From positions 1,065,001-1,129,000 of the forward strand of contig NZ_AP014836.1 of the NCBI RefSeq assembly GCF_002356115.1: a stretch of DNA of 64,000 nucleotides, in the 5' to 3' direction. The notes under the pieces are model-generated. The model saw only the letters and a program-made list of their open reading frames with translations. It made no database searches and was not told the DNA's origin. The translations under genes were made by a program, and so were the position numbers. Of the stretch, positions 46,439-56,021 are shown piece after piece (within the stretch, counting starts at the first letter, position 1; the number at the start of each line of letters is the position of its first letter). This DNA comes from Candidatus Nitrosoglobus terrae. Its GTDB lineage: Bacteria; Pseudomonadota; Gammaproteobacteria; Nitrosococcales; Nitrosococcaceae.

Positions 46439-47281
46439 CTACCTACAAAATAATTGTGCGCTAATCAAGTTACGTAGTCGCTGTGTTAGCGAGCCTAATG
46501 GATACTGTATGTTATTAAGAGAGCGCACTGGCCATAGCCCAATTAAGCTATTACAAATGAAAATTTCTTCTGCTCGTGTAATATCCACCAGAGTGAGGGG
46601 TTGTATTTTAGCCATTATCCCTAAAGCTAAGGCTTGATTTAATATAAACTTCCGCATAACTCCGGCTACTCCACAGTAGCTTAAATCAGGCGTTTGCAGG
46701 TCTCCATTTTTGGCAATAAACAAATTACTCATGGTTCCAGAAATAATATTATTCTGGCTGTCGAGCATTAGCCCCTCAGAAATCCCGGGATCGATCCATT
46801 CATTTCTAGCAAGTACTTGTTCTAATCGATTAAGGTGTTTTATTCCTGCTAGATAAGAGTTGCGACCTAAAGGAGTATTACAAACTCGAAGCCTAATCCC
46901 ATACTCACTAGAAATAGTTGGATAATCTGGCCAAGGATGTATTGAGAGTATTCGAGTAGATTGGGATTGCGGCTGGGGTTGATAACCTCGATCACTAACC
47001 CCTCTAGTCACAATGATTTTAAGAACCCCGCGAGAGATACCTTGGCAAAGCGTTGTAATTTCTTTGTTTAAAGTTTCCCGTTTTGGTAGGGGTAATGATA
47101 AGCGATAACAACCGGCTTCTAGCCGTTTTAAATGAAGTTCGTAAAGTATAGGGCTTTCTTTATAAATAGCTATGGTCTCAAATAATCCATCTCCGTACTG
47201 TAGCCCCCGATCAGCAATTGAAATTTTATGGCTAATTTGGCCATTTACAAGAACTTTTAAGGGTATTAAGGGTAAAGCCAA
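46439..47281 (-). CDS. pabC: Aminodeoxychorismate lyase PabC
   Basis: A fold-type IV PLP enzyme of 280 residues that releases pyruvate from aminodeoxychorismate to give p-aminobenzoate for folate. Visible motifs are the N-terminal SIADRGLQYGDGLFET, the PLP lysine in AGIKHLNRLEQVLAR, and the phosphate-binding CGVAGVMRK. It follows fabF after 24 bases, the standard position between fabF and mltG. Confidence 0.93.
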   Translation of the reverse strand: MALPLIPLKVLVNGQISHKISIADRGLQYGDGLFETIAIYKESPILYELHLKRLEAGCYRLSLPLPKRETLNKEITTLCQGISRGVLKIIVTRGVSDRGYQPQPQSQSTRILSIHPWPDYPTISSEYGIRLRVCNTPLGRNSYLAGIKHLNRLEQVLARNEWIDPGISEGLMLDSQNNIISGTMSNLFIAKNGDLQTPDLSYCGVAGVMRKFILNQALALGIMAKIQPLTLVDITRAEEIFICNSLIGLWPVRSLNNIQYPLGSLTQRLRNLISAQLFCR

Positions 47282-47305
47282 AGCTTCAGGTAAGCCAAAT
47301 ATTTT

Positions 47306-48550
47306 TTACTGTAGCTGGCGGAAAATCAATGAACCATTAGTACCACCAAATCCAAAAGAGTTAGAGAGGGCTACTTTAATTTTCATCTCGCGTGCAATAT
47401 TAATAATGTAATCCAAACCTTCACACTCTGGATCAAGGTTAAAGATATTAATCGTAGGAGGTGCCACCTGATCCCGAATAGCCAATACAGAAAATATAGC
47501 TTCAATACCCCCAGCAGCTCCAAGTAAATGCCCAGTCATAGATTTAGTAGAACTTACAGCTACTTTTCTGGCATCCTTTCCAAAGGTAGTTTTAATAGCA
47601 AGGGTCTCTACTCGATCACCAATAGGAGTTGAAGTTCCATGGGCATTGATATAATTTACCTCATCTACATTCAGGCGTGCAGCTTTTAAGGCATTCGCCA
47701 TACATCGACTTGCCCCTTCTCCATTTTCAGAAGGCTGAGTTATATGATAAGCATCAGCACTCATGCCATAACCGATCATTTCGGCATATATCTTTGCGCC
47801 TCGTTTCCTAGCATGCTCTAGCTCTTCTAAAACTAAAACCCCAGCGCCATCACCTAGAACAAAGCCATCACGATCCTTATCCCAAGGACGACTAGCAGTT
47901 TGCGGATCTTCATTACGAATAGATAAAGCACGAGCGGAGGCAAAACCACCAAGCCCCATGGGAGAGGTAGCCATTTCAGCCCCACCAGCAATCATCACCT
48001 GCGCATCACCGCGCTGAATAATATGCATTGCCTCACCGATATTGTGAGTCCCTGTCGAACAAGCAGTTACAACAGCAATATTTGGACCCTTCATTCCATA
48101 AAGAACAGACAAATTACCAGCAAGCATATTAATAATATTGCTAGGCACAAAAAAAGGAGAAATCTTTCTTGGCCCGCCTTGGAGATAGCCTTCATGCCCA
48201 ATTTCAATTCCACGTAGACCCCCAATACCTGATCCAAGTGCAATGCCAATCCCGGTAGCATTAGCCTCATTAATCTCTAGCCCTGAATCTTCAATAGCCT
48301 GTTTAGCTGCAGCAATACCATACTGAATAAAAAGATCCATCTTTCGAGCATCCTTAAGCGGAAGATAGTCCTCAACCTGAAATTCCTTTACTGCACCACC
48401 AAAGCGGACAGAAAATTTAGAAACATCAAAATGGGTAATGGGTTCAATACCGCTTTTACCAGCCAGTATATTAGCCCAAGCTTCTTCAACACTTAAACCC
48501 ATTGGGCAAACTGTGCCAAGACCAGTAATAACAACTCTCCTTTCAGACAA
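47306..48550 (-). CDS. fabF: 3-oxoacyl-ACP synthase II FabF
   Basis: Condensing enzyme for fatty-acid elongation, 414 residues. The Cys-His-His triad is visible: Cys164 in VTACSTGTH, His in [11 protein letters not shown], and His in [12 protein letters not shown]. It begins 107 bases after acpP and leads into pabC-mltG-tmk-holB. Confidence 0.97.
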   Translation of the reverse strand: MSERRVVITGLGTVCPMGLSVEEAWANILAGKSGIEPITHFDVSKFSVRFGGAVKEFQVEDYLPLKDARKMDLFIQYGIAAAKQAIEDSGLEINEANATGIGIALGSGIGGLRGIEIGHEGYLQGGPRKISPFFVPSNIINMLAGNLSVLYGMKGPNIAVVTACSTGTHNIGEAMHIIQRGDAQVMIAGGAEMATSPMGLGGFASARALSIRNEDPQTASRPWDKDRDGFVLGDGAGVLVLEELEHARKRGAKIYAEMIGYGMSADAYHITQPSENGEGASRCMANALKAARLNVDEVNYINAHGTSTPIGDRVETLAIKTTFGKDARKVAVSSTKSMTGHLLGAAGGIEAIFSVLAIRDQVAPPTINIFNLDPECEGLDYIINIAREMKIKVALSNSFGFGGTNGSLIFRQLQ

Positions 48551-48657
48551 AAATCTACTCCCTTTTACTTACCTTTAATTGAGAAATATGGCCACATTAC
48601 AACAATCTCGCAACACGGCCTTATTCCTATAATAAATTTTAAGAAAAATTGCAAATT

Positions 48658-48897
48658 TTATTTATTTTGACGTTCTTTAATATAATCGATAGCTTCCTGA
48701 ACAGTAGATATTTTTTCTGCTTCTTCGTCAGGAATCTCACATTCAAAAGCCTCTTCCAACGCCATAACAAGCTCTACGGTATCTAGCGAGTCAGCGCCTA
48801 AGTCATCTACAAAAGATGACTCATTAGTTACTTCTTCAGGGTTAGCTCCAAGTTGCTCAATGACAATTTCCTTAACCCGAGCTTCTATATCATTCAT
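48658..48897 (-). CDS. acpP: Acyl carrier protein
   Basis: A 79-residue acidic protein from the ATG at 48897, matching the standard ACP length; a GTG at 48915 would add six residues. Ser37 in the DSL motif ([13 protein letters not shown]) carries the phosphopantetheine arm. It lies between fabG and fabF. Confidence 0.97.
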   Translation of the reverse strand: MNDIEARVKEIVIEQLGANPEEVTNESSFVDDLGADSLDTVELVMALEEAFECEIPDEEAEKISTVQEAIDYIKERQNK

Positions 48898-48970
48898 AAC
48901 AGTTTGTTTCTCCACAATAGAAAACGCATCAATATTAACTGCAAAAGCAAAATATATTAATATTACAAAT

Positions 48971-49714
48971 CTAATTCATATAGAGTCCGCCATTGACATG
49001 TAAAGTTTCTCCCGTGATGTAGCCTGATTCTGGGCTTGCAAGAAATGCAACTACGGCAGCAATTTCTTCTACTTTACCTAATCGATTAAGTGGGATATGG
49101 CTTAGTAAATTTTCTCGCTGATCATTATCTAAAATACGAGTCATATCCGTGTCAATAAAACCGGGAGCTACAGCATTTACAGTGATTCCACGGGATCCAA
49201 CCTCTCGAGCAAGGGCTTTAGTAAAACCAATCATCCCAGCTTTTGCTGCTGCATAATTGGTTTGCCCAGCATTTCCCATTACACCCGTTACAGAGGTAAT
49301 ATTAATAATACGCCCCCAATAAGATTTGAGCATATTTTTAAGGCATTTTTTTGAAAGATGATAGATCGAGGTAAGATTAGTATTTAATATAGCTTCCCAC
49401 TCCTCATCCTTCATTCGTATTAGTAAATTATCACGAGTGATACCCGCATTATTCACTAAAATAGCAGGATGACCTAAATGGTCTAAGATATTAGCTAGTG
49501 CTAAATCAATTGAAGATTTCTCAGCAACATCTAGTACGATACCCTTACCTGAGTAGCCAGAATCAGCAAGAAAGTTAGTTATCTCATCTGCACCAGCTTT
49601 TGAGGTAGCCGTTCCAGCAATTATTGCCCCTCGATCAGCAAGTGCTGTAGCAGTAGCTCGGCCAATACCTCGACTAGCACCAGTAACTAGTGCTATTTTT
49701 CCATCCAATCCCAT
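48971..49714 (-). CDS. fabG: 3-oxoacyl-ACP reductase FabG
   Basis: SDR enzyme of 247 residues. NADPH motif TGASRGIG (11-18), NNAG at 88-91, and catalytic Ser141, Tyr154 and Lys158 ([18 protein letters not shown]) are present. The ATG overlaps the fabD stop by one base (TAATG), so translation is coupled. Confidence 0.97.
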   Translation of the reverse strand: MGLDGKIALVTGASRGIGRATATALADRGAIIAGTATSKAGADEITNFLADSGYSGKGIVLDVAEKSSIDLALANILDHLGHPAILVNNAGITRDNLLIRMKDEEWEAILNTNLTSIYHLSKKCLKNMLKSYWGRIINITSVTGVMGNAGQTNYAAAKAGMIGFTKALAREVGSRGITVNAVAPGFIDTDMTRILDNDQRENLLSHIPLNRLGKVEEIAAVVAFLASPESGYITGETLHVNGGLYMN

Positions 49715-50652
49715 TACATCTCTCCAGTTATCTTTAACGCCTTATCAAGGCTATCTTGATCATAGACTGGCAGTATTACTATGTTTTTTTCAATTCTTCT
49801 AGTAAGCCCAGTTAATACCTTTCCAGGACCACATTCAATCATCGTATCTACCCCTTGGGACTTTAGCCATAATAAGGTTTCAACCCAACGAACAGGATGA
49901 TCTAGTTGGCGCACCAAGGCACTACGAATAGTATTGGGATCACTATTAATAGCTACATCAACATTATTTACTACTGGAATAATAGGCGCTTCAATTGCAA
50001 ACTCTGATAAACGTTGATTAAGCCTTACGGCTGCTGGCTTCATAAGGCTACAGTGAGCAGGGACACTCACTGGAAGAGTTACAGTTTTAGCTCCCGCTCT
50101 ACAAGCATATTCCACAGCTCGGTTAATAGCACTAACATGACCAGCAATAACCACTTGGCCAGGAGCATTAAAATTAGCAGCTTCTACAATTTGATCCTGA
50201 GAGGCTTGTTGGCAAATATTTTTAACGATCTCATCTGAAAGACCAAGGATGGCGACCATTGCTCCTTCATTTTGAGGCACAGCCTCCAGCATATAACGGG
50301 CTCTGTCTGCAACTAACGCTACAGTTGCCCTAAATCCAAAAGCTCCAGCGCAAACCCAAGCAGTATATTCTCCTAAACTGTGCCCTGCCATAAAATCTGG
50401 AACCTTTCCACCCATAGCCCGCCAAGATAGCCAAATAGCTGTACCTGCTGTTAACATCGCGGGCTGGGTGCGATCAGTTTGATTTAAACTATCTTTTGGG
50501 CCCTCTTGTGCTAATTGCCACAAATCATATCCCAAAACAGTAGAGGCTTGGATAAAGGTCTCCCGTACCTTAGGGTGAGTCTCAGCTAGGTTCGCTAGCA
50601 TACCCATCGCTTGTGAGCCTTGCCCAGGGAATAAAAAAGCTAATTTACCCAT
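49714..50652 (-). CDS. fabD: Malonyl-CoA:ACP transacylase FabD
   Basis: The 312-residue protein has the N-terminal FLFPGQGSQAMGM and the active-site Ser92 in GHSLGEYTAW, plus the His of VPAHCSLM. It loads malonyl groups onto AcpP. It starts 4 bases after fabH. Confidence 0.97.
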   Translation of the reverse strand: MGKLAFLFPGQGSQAMGMLANLAETHPKVRETFIQASTVLGYDLWQLAQEGPKDSLNQTDRTQPAMLTAGTAIWLSWRAMGGKVPDFMAGHSLGEYTAWVCAGAFGFRATVALVADRARYMLEAVPQNEGAMVAILGLSDEIVKNICQQASQDQIVEAANFNAPGQVVIAGHVSAINRAVEYACRAGAKTVTLPVSVPAHCSLMKPAAVRLNQRLSEFAIEAPIIPVVNNVDVAINSDPNTIRSALVRQLDHPVRWVETLLWLKSQGVDTMIECGPGKVLTGLTRRIEKNIVILPVYDQDSLDKALKITGEM

Positions 50653-50656
50653 CTAT

Positions 50657-51625
50657 TCAATATATTAATAATGCAGAACCCCAAGTAAAGCCACCACCAA
50701 AAGCTTCAAGAAAAAGCGTATCTCCTCGTTTAATACGCCCATCGCGAATAGCAATGTCAAGCGCTAATGGGACTGAAGCCGCAGAAGTATTTCCATGAGA
50801 ATCGACAGTAACAATCACCCGATCCATAGAAAGATTTAACTTTTTCGCTGTTGCCGTAATGATTCTAATATTAGCTTGGTGAGGAATCAGCCAATCTATT
50901 TGTTCTTGACTCATATTATTAGCTGCTAAAGTTTCCTCAACAATTTTCTCTAAAGTGCGGACTGCCACCTTGAAAACTTCACTTCCTTGCATCTGAACAA
51001 AAGCAGTTCCTTGCTTAAGCACGTCATAGGATTCAGAAATACCTGCAGGTACGGTTAATAGGTGCTGATAACTACCATCAGCATGAAGGTGAGTTGACAG
51101 TATTCCTGGCTCTGAGCTAGCTTGAAGTATCACTGCTCCAGCACCGTCACCAAAAAGTACACAAGTGGTACGATCACTCCAATCAATAATACGAGAAAAA
51201 ACCTCAGCACCAACTACTAAAGCAGTTTTAACGCTTCCAGTGCGGATAAATTTCTCTGCTATGCTTAACCCATAAATAAAGCCTGTGCAAACTGCTTGAA
51301 TATCAAAAGCCGCAGGTCCATTAACTCCTAGCCGCTGTTGAAGCAAGCAAGCTGTACTCGGAAACACCCGATTAGGTGTAGTGGTGGCGACTATAATTAA
51401 TTCAATTTCCCGAGCCTGAATACCTGCAGCGTCTATAGCATTTCGGGCTGCGATTTCAGCAAGATCGCAAGTTGTTTGTTCCGAGTCGGCCACATGTCGT
51501 TTTTTGATCCCTGTTCGCTTAGTAATCCATTCATCAGAGGTATCCACCATCTGCTCTAAATCAGCATTTGTAAGTACCTTTTCCGGAAGAAATCCTCCGG
51601 TTCCTATGATACGAGCGTAGCTCAA
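50657..51625 (-). CDS. fabH: 3-oxoacyl-ACP synthase III FabH
   Basis: Starts fatty-acid synthesis by condensing acetyl-CoA with malonyl-ACP. I choose TTG at 51625, which overlaps the plsX stop (TTGA), because GAGGGG lies about 9 bases upstream and the product then opens [14 protein letters not shown] as in the family; GTG at 51649 would add eight unrelated residues. The protein is 322 residues. The triad is Cys113 ([10 protein letters not shown]), His in LIPHQANIR and Asn in SHGNTSAAS. Confidence 0.95.
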   Translation of the reverse strand: MSYARIIGTGGFLPEKVLTNADLEQMVDTSDEWITKRTGIKKRHVADSEQTTCDLAEIAARNAIDAAGIQAREIELIIVATTTPNRVFPSTACLLQQRLGVNGPAAFDIQAVCTGFIYGLSIAEKFIRTGSVKTALVVGAEVFSRIIDWSDRTTCVLFGDGAGAVILQASSEPGILSTHLHADGSYQHLLTVPAGISESYDVLKQGTAFVQMQGSEVFKVAVRTLEKIVEETLAANNMSQEQIDWLIPHQANIRIITATAKKLNLSMDRVIVTVDSHGNTSAASVPLALDIAIRDGRIKRGDTLFLEAFGGGFTWGSALLIY

Positions 51626-52644
51626 ACAACCTGCCCCTCTACTAACCACGGCTCCAGATAAGCGCTAATATGCTTTGGCACATTCTTGCGTGTTTCAATA
51701 ATTGCAATATGAATGGCATGTGCAAAAGCGGTAATATCTGCTCTCCCATGACTTTTAATAACCACTCCATTAAGCCCAACTAAATTAGCCCCATTATAGC
51801 GACGAGGATCCATTTGTTGTCTAAAGTTTTTAAGTACAGGCAAAACTAGCAACCCTATTAAGCGAGTAAAGATACTTTGCTGAAAAGACTCCTGCAGGTA
51901 ATGCTGCACTAGTCTAGCCACTCCTTCACTTGATTTAAGCGCTACATTACCAACAAAACCATCACAGACAACTATATCAACTTTGCCCTCGTAAATATCA
52001 TCTCCCTCTACAAATCCAGCGTAATTTAAATGGCTATGGGATAATATGCGATCTGCTTGCTTAACTCGTTCATTACCTTTTATAATTTCAGATCCAATAT
52101 TTAGCAAACCTATAGAAGGATCAGGGATATTATCAATAGCATTAGCTAATACTGATCCCATTAAAGCAAACTGGTATAAATTTTCAGCGCTAGAATCTAC
52201 ATTAGCTCCTAGATCCAATAAGTAGCAATGGCCACGAATCGTAGGTAAAGCAGAAATAATGGCGGGTCGATCAATTCCAGGAAGGGTTTTAAGCACAAAA
52301 CGAGCAATTGCCATTAAGGCTCCAGTATTGCCTGCGCTTACGCAAGCATTAGCCTCTCCTGTTTTAATCAAGTTAATCGCTACCCGCATTGAAGAGTCTT
52401 TTTTAATACGTAAAGCTTGAGAAGGAGCCTCATCCATCTCAACTTTTTGTGAAGCATGCTGAATAGATAAGCGGCAGCCTAATACTCCATGATGCTTCTT
52501 TATTAAATCATGTAACTGATCTTGATCTCCCGTTAAAATCAATTTCACACCATCTACTTCAGATAGTACCTTAATTGCAGCAGGGACTATTACTTGCGGT
52601 CCATAATCCCCTCCCATCGCATCTAGCGCAATAGTAACACTCAA
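51622..52644 (-). CDS. plsX: Phosphate acyltransferase PlsX
   Basis: It makes acyl-phosphate from acyl-ACP for phospholipid synthesis. The 340-residue protein has [11 protein letters not shown] at the N-terminus, [13 protein letters not shown] and [16 protein letters not shown]. It lies 13 bases after rpmF and overlaps fabH. Confidence 0.96.
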   Translation of the reverse strand: MSVTIALDAMGGDYGPQVIVPAAIKVLSEVDGVKLILTGDQDQLHDLIKKHHGVLGCRLSIQHASQKVEMDEAPSQALRIKKDSSMRVAINLIKTGEANACVSAGNTGALMAIARFVLKTLPGIDRPAIISALPTIRGHCYLLDLGANVDSSAENLYQFALMGSVLANAIDNIPDPSIGLLNIGSEIIKGNERVKQADRILSHSHLNYAGFVEGDDIYEGKVDIVVCDGFVGNVALKSSEGVARLVQHYLQESFQQSIFTRLIGLLVLPVLKNFRQQMDPRRYNGANLVGLNGVVIKSHGRADITAFAHAIHIAIIETRKNVPKHISAYLEPWLVEGQVV

Positions 52645-52657
52645 TGCTAAATCATCC

Positions 52658-52852
52658 CTAGTCTTCTTCTTCGGTTTCAGTTTTGCTTATCAGTACTTTT
52701 TTGCCACGATAAAAACCATCTGGTGTTATATGATGCCGACGATGGGTTTCTCCGGAAGAGTGATCCACTGAGAGAGACGGATTCTTTAACGCATCATGCG
52801 CCCGGCGCATGCCACGTTTAGATGATGTTTTTCTATTTTGCTGAACAGCCAT
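52658..52852 (-). CDS. rpmF: 50S ribosomal protein L32
   Basis: The 64-residue basic protein opens [20 protein letters not shown], characteristic of L32, and lacks the zinc cysteines present in some other bacteria. An acidic tail (TETEEED) ends it. It sits between yceD and plsX, the universal order. Confidence 0.95.
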   Translation of the reverse strand: MAVQQNRKTSSKRGMRRAHDALKNPSLSVDHSSGETHRRHHITPDGFYRGKKVLISKTETEEED

Positions 52853-52871
52853 CTTAATACTCCTTACATTT

Positions 52872-53348
52872 TTACCTTATTTCTTTTCTATATAATTCTA
52901 CTAGTTGATAAATCTCACCTTTGGTACATTCGCCCACCGGGTGTCTAGCAACAATAGGTATTGATAGTAGCAGCTCTTCTTCCACTAAACTCCACAAAGA
53001 AGCGGTTTCTGCTGGTTTTACAATCCAAGGCTCATACTCATCAGGCCATAAAGGTATTTCTGATAAACTTACCATTAACCCAACTTGGATTATAGAATCA
53101 ATAGTAGTCATTAACCCATGCAAGCAGCGCTGGCAAGTTAAGTTTAGGCATGCTTCAATCTTGCCTTGTATGAAATAGCGATCTTTTCCATCATAATCAA
53201 ATTTTAACTTAGCCTGAGCATATCCTTTTTGATCTAGAAGTTCATAAGCTAATCGTGGCATTTGAGAAAATGGAACATAACCCTCAATGGATCGCCTAGA
53301 TCTCGCTAGCTGCCAAGGAAATACACAATCAGGCAATCTTGATAACAT
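52872..53348 (-). CDS. yceD: YceD/DUF177 family protein
   Basis: The 158-residue protein has the family's [13 protein letters not shown] cysteine motif and acidic C-terminal half. YceD is linked to 23S rRNA accumulation and is cotranscribed with rpmF, 19 bases downstream here. It is the first gene of the rpmF-plsX-fab unit. Confidence 0.92.
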   Translation of the reverse strand: MLSRLPDCVFPWQLARSRRSIEGYVPFSQMPRLAYELLDQKGYAQAKLKFDYDGKDRYFIQGKIEACLNLTCQRCLHGLMTTIDSIIQVGLMVSLSEIPLWPDEYEPWIVKPAETASLWSLVEEELLLSIPIVARHPVGECTKGEIYQLVELYRKEIR

Positions 53349-53431
53349 GAAAGAAATTACGAATTTTAGCGATCTAGATTATAGCTGTCAAAATTTTAGT
53401 AAATTTAAAGACATAGCTAACTTATTATACA

Positions 53432-54943
53432 TTATACGGCGTTGTAAATTTCAATAGGATTGATATCAGCTTTATCTTGGCCAAATCTAGTATTATCTGA
53501 ACGCTGGCTTTCTAACCATCTTAGATATCCAATACCTACATTACCAGTTATATAATCACCTGTAAAACAAGAAGTATCAAAACGTATCAGAGTCGGATTA
53601 TATTTCCGAACTGCTTCAATAAGATCAGGTAAATCTTGGTAAATTAACCAATCAGCTCCTAAAATATCAGCTATCTTTTTCTCAGTACGGCCATGAGCGA
53701 CTAACTCACTTGCTATTGGCATATCAATACCATAGACATTTGGGTAACGAACAGGAGGTGAGGCAGAAGCAAAATACACTTTACGAGCTCCTGCGTCCCT
53801 TGCCATTTGTATAATTTGCTGAGAGGTAGTTCCACGCACAATAGAATCATCAACAAGCAATACATTCTTACCTTTGAACTCCAGATCCATTGGGTTAAGT
53901 TTTTGGCGAACTGATTTTTTCCTCTGTCTCTGGCCAGGCATGATAAATGTTCGTCCAATATATCGATTCTTAATAAACCCTTCTCGATATACAACCCCTA
54001 AAGCATAAGCTAGCTGTAAGGCAGCACTACGGCTAGTATCAGGGACTGGAATAACAACCTCAATATCATGATCAGGTCGCTCCCGTAGTATTTTTTGGGC
54101 AAGCTTTTCTCCCATCCGCATACGGGATTTGTGTACAGAAACATTATCTATCATTGAATCTGGGCGTGAAAAATAAACATATTCAAAAATACAGGGAGAA
54201 TGTAACGGACTATCAGCGCATTGCTGGGTATGGAGTTTGCTATTTTTATCAATAAAGATAGCCTCTCCTGGGGCTATATCACGAACTAACTCATATCCAA
54301 GAGCATCAATAGCTACGCTCTCAGAGGCAATAATATATTCTATTTTACTTAACCCAGCACGCTTACCAAAAACTAAGGGGCGAATTCCATAAGGATCTCG
54401 AAAAGCCAATATGCCATAACCCGCAATCATTGCGATGACTGCGTATGCTCCTCGGCAGCGACGATGTACATGAGCTACTGCAGTGAAGAGATCGCTGGGC
54501 ATCATACGTATTTTATTTAACTGCTGTAATTCATGAGCAAGAACATTAAGCAATACTTCAGAGTCAGAACTCGTATTAATATGCCGCTTATCGGCTTGAA
54601 AAATAGCCTGTTTTAATTCTTCAGAATTAATTAAATTACCATTATGAGCAAAAGTAATACCATAAGGAGAGTTAACATAAAACGGCTGTGCCTCTGCCGA
54701 AGAAGCGCAGCCTGCAGTTGGGTAACGAACATGGCCTATCCCTATTTTACCCTTAAGCATTAACATATGCCGAGTATGGAATACATCTTTTACTAGCCCA
54801 TTATCTTTACGTAGATATAATCGGCCATTATCGTAAGTTACTATACCGGCAGCATCTTGCCCACGATGTTGTAATATCGTGAGACCATCATATAAATCCT
54901 GATTAACCTCTTGTTCGGCAATAATACCAATAATACCGCACAT
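53432..54943 (-). CDS. purF: Amidophosphoribosyltransferase PurF
   Basis: First committed enzyme of purine synthesis, 503 residues. The nucleophile Cys2 follows Met1 (MCGIIGIIAE), the glutaminase domain shows LQHRGQDAAG and TFAHNGNLIN, and the PRPP-binding loop is VLLVDDSIVRGTTS. It is 20 bases after cvpA in the usual order. Confidence 0.96.
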   Translation of the reverse strand: MCGIIGIIAEQEVNQDLYDGLTILQHRGQDAAGIVTYDNGRLYLRKDNGLVKDVFHTRHMLMLKGKIGIGHVRYPTAGCASSAEAQPFYVNSPYGITFAHNGNLINSEELKQAIFQADKRHINTSSDSEVLLNVLAHELQQLNKIRMMPSDLFTAVAHVHRRCRGAYAVIAMIAGYGILAFRDPYGIRPLVFGKRAGLSKIEYIIASESVAIDALGYELVRDIAPGEAIFIDKNSKLHTQQCADSPLHSPCIFEYVYFSRPDSMIDNVSVHKSRMRMGEKLAQKILRERPDHDIEVVIPVPDTSRSAALQLAYALGVVYREGFIKNRYIGRTFIMPGQRQRKKSVRQKLNPMDLEFKGKNVLLVDDSIVRGTTSQQIIQMARDAGARKVYFASASPPVRYPNVYGIDMPIASELVAHGRTEKKIADILGADWLIYQDLPDLIEAVRKYNPTLIRFDTSCFTGDYITGNVGIGYLRWLESQRSDNTRFGQDKADINPIEIYNAV

Positions 54944-54963
54944 CCTTATCTCTCTATTTTGGT

Positions 54964-55455
54964 TTAAAATCGGATATGTTCAGCAATATCAGGAGGTATA
55001 AAACTTTGAGTCCATATGGCAAGATCCTGAAAATAACCAAGTAATTTTGAGCTCTGCCACCATGGATCCTGAGGTATAGGAGTCATACCAGCAAATAAAA
55101 CTAATATTGTAACTATAGCCACCCCTCGAAAGAGGCCAAAAAAAGCACCCAGCACATTATCTACCTCTGTTAATCCCGCTGTTTCCACTAGCTTGCCAAG
55201 AAAAGAATTAGCAATAGCAACTAATAGTAATGTACTTAGTAAGAGTAAGAAAAAGGTAATTGCTAATTGTACTGAAGGGGGGATAGAAAAGGAGCTAGGG
55301 AACCATTGAACCGCTTGATGTAAAAAATGTAAAGCAACCCAGAATGCTACTATCCACGCAATAAAAGATAAAACTTCTTTTATTAATCCTCGCATTAAGC
55401 CAACAAGGCTAGATGTTAGAATAATTCCAATAATTAGATAATCTATCCAGATCAA
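54964..55455 (-). CDS. cvpA: CvpA family membrane protein
   Basis: A 163-residue inner-membrane protein with four hydrophobic segments. It opens with WIDYLIIGIILTSSLVGLMRGLIKEVLSF in the family style (only key part given: MRGLIKEVLSF) and contains NVLGAFFGLFRGVAIV. CvpA is needed for colicin V production in E. coli, and its general role is in envelope maintenance. It lies between the SPOR-protein gene and purF. Confidence 0.93.
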   Translation of the reverse strand: MIWIDYLIIGIILTSSLVGLMRGLIKEVLSFIAWIVAFWVALHFLHQAVQWFPSSFSIPPSVQLAITFFLLLLSTLLLVAIANSFLGKLVETAGLTEVDNVLGAFFGLFRGVAIVTILVLFAGMTPIPQDPWWQSSKLLGYFQDLAIWTQSFIPPDIAEHIRF

Positions 55456-55498
55456 ACTACTCTCCTTTCTTCTATAAAAAAGAAGTATAATTCTGTTT

Positions 55499-55993
55499 TT
55501 AGCTAGAGTTATCAGATGGTAGGATAATTAAAGTTTCAGCTCCTAATTGATGCTCTAGTTTTTGTTTCAAATTTTGAATATTTCCTTCAGAGCCTACGTC
55601 TACTCTTACCTTATAGATTATCGTTGTTCCACGTTGTACTGTCTCTATAAATGCTTTATAACCAAAAGAGACTACCTTATCACGTAAGTGTTGAGCATTT
55701 TTTTTATAAGAAAAGCTACCTATTTGAATCAATCGCTCACTTTCTGAGAAAATCTGAGTTAGATTGGCTTGACCATCATTCAGTGCTTGGGAATCCTCTT
55801 TACCGTGCTCTACCTGAACATCAGTAATAGATAACCCTTGCTCCTTACTTGCCCTTATCTCAACATCTGCAGAGTTATTATTACCCAACCGAATGCCAAC
55901 AGGCTGTCGTAACAATAAAGGGATAAAAATAACTCCTATACTTATCAATATTGCTGCACCGACTAACCGTTGTTTTATATTCTGCTCAATCAC
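55499..55993 (-). CDS. SPOR-domain membrane protein (DedD-like)
   Basis: The 164-residue protein has a short cytoplasmic tail, one transmembrane helix (residues 9-28), a linker, and a C-terminal SPOR domain (RLIQIGSFSYKKNAQHLRDK to the end) that binds denuded glycan at the septum. Its position before cvpA-purF matches dedD of E. coli, so a cell-division role is likely. Confidence 0.88.
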   Translation of the reverse strand: MIEQNIKQRLVGAAILISIGVIFIPLLLRQPVGIRLGNNNSADVEIRASKEQGLSITDVQVEHGKEDSQALNDGQANLTQIFSESERLIQIGSFSYKKNAQHLRDKVVSFGYKAFIETVQRGTTIIYKVRVDVGSEGNIQNLKQKLEHQLGAETLIILPSDNSS

Positions 55994-56021
55994 AATATAA
56001 TTAAAAAATTATAGAATAATA

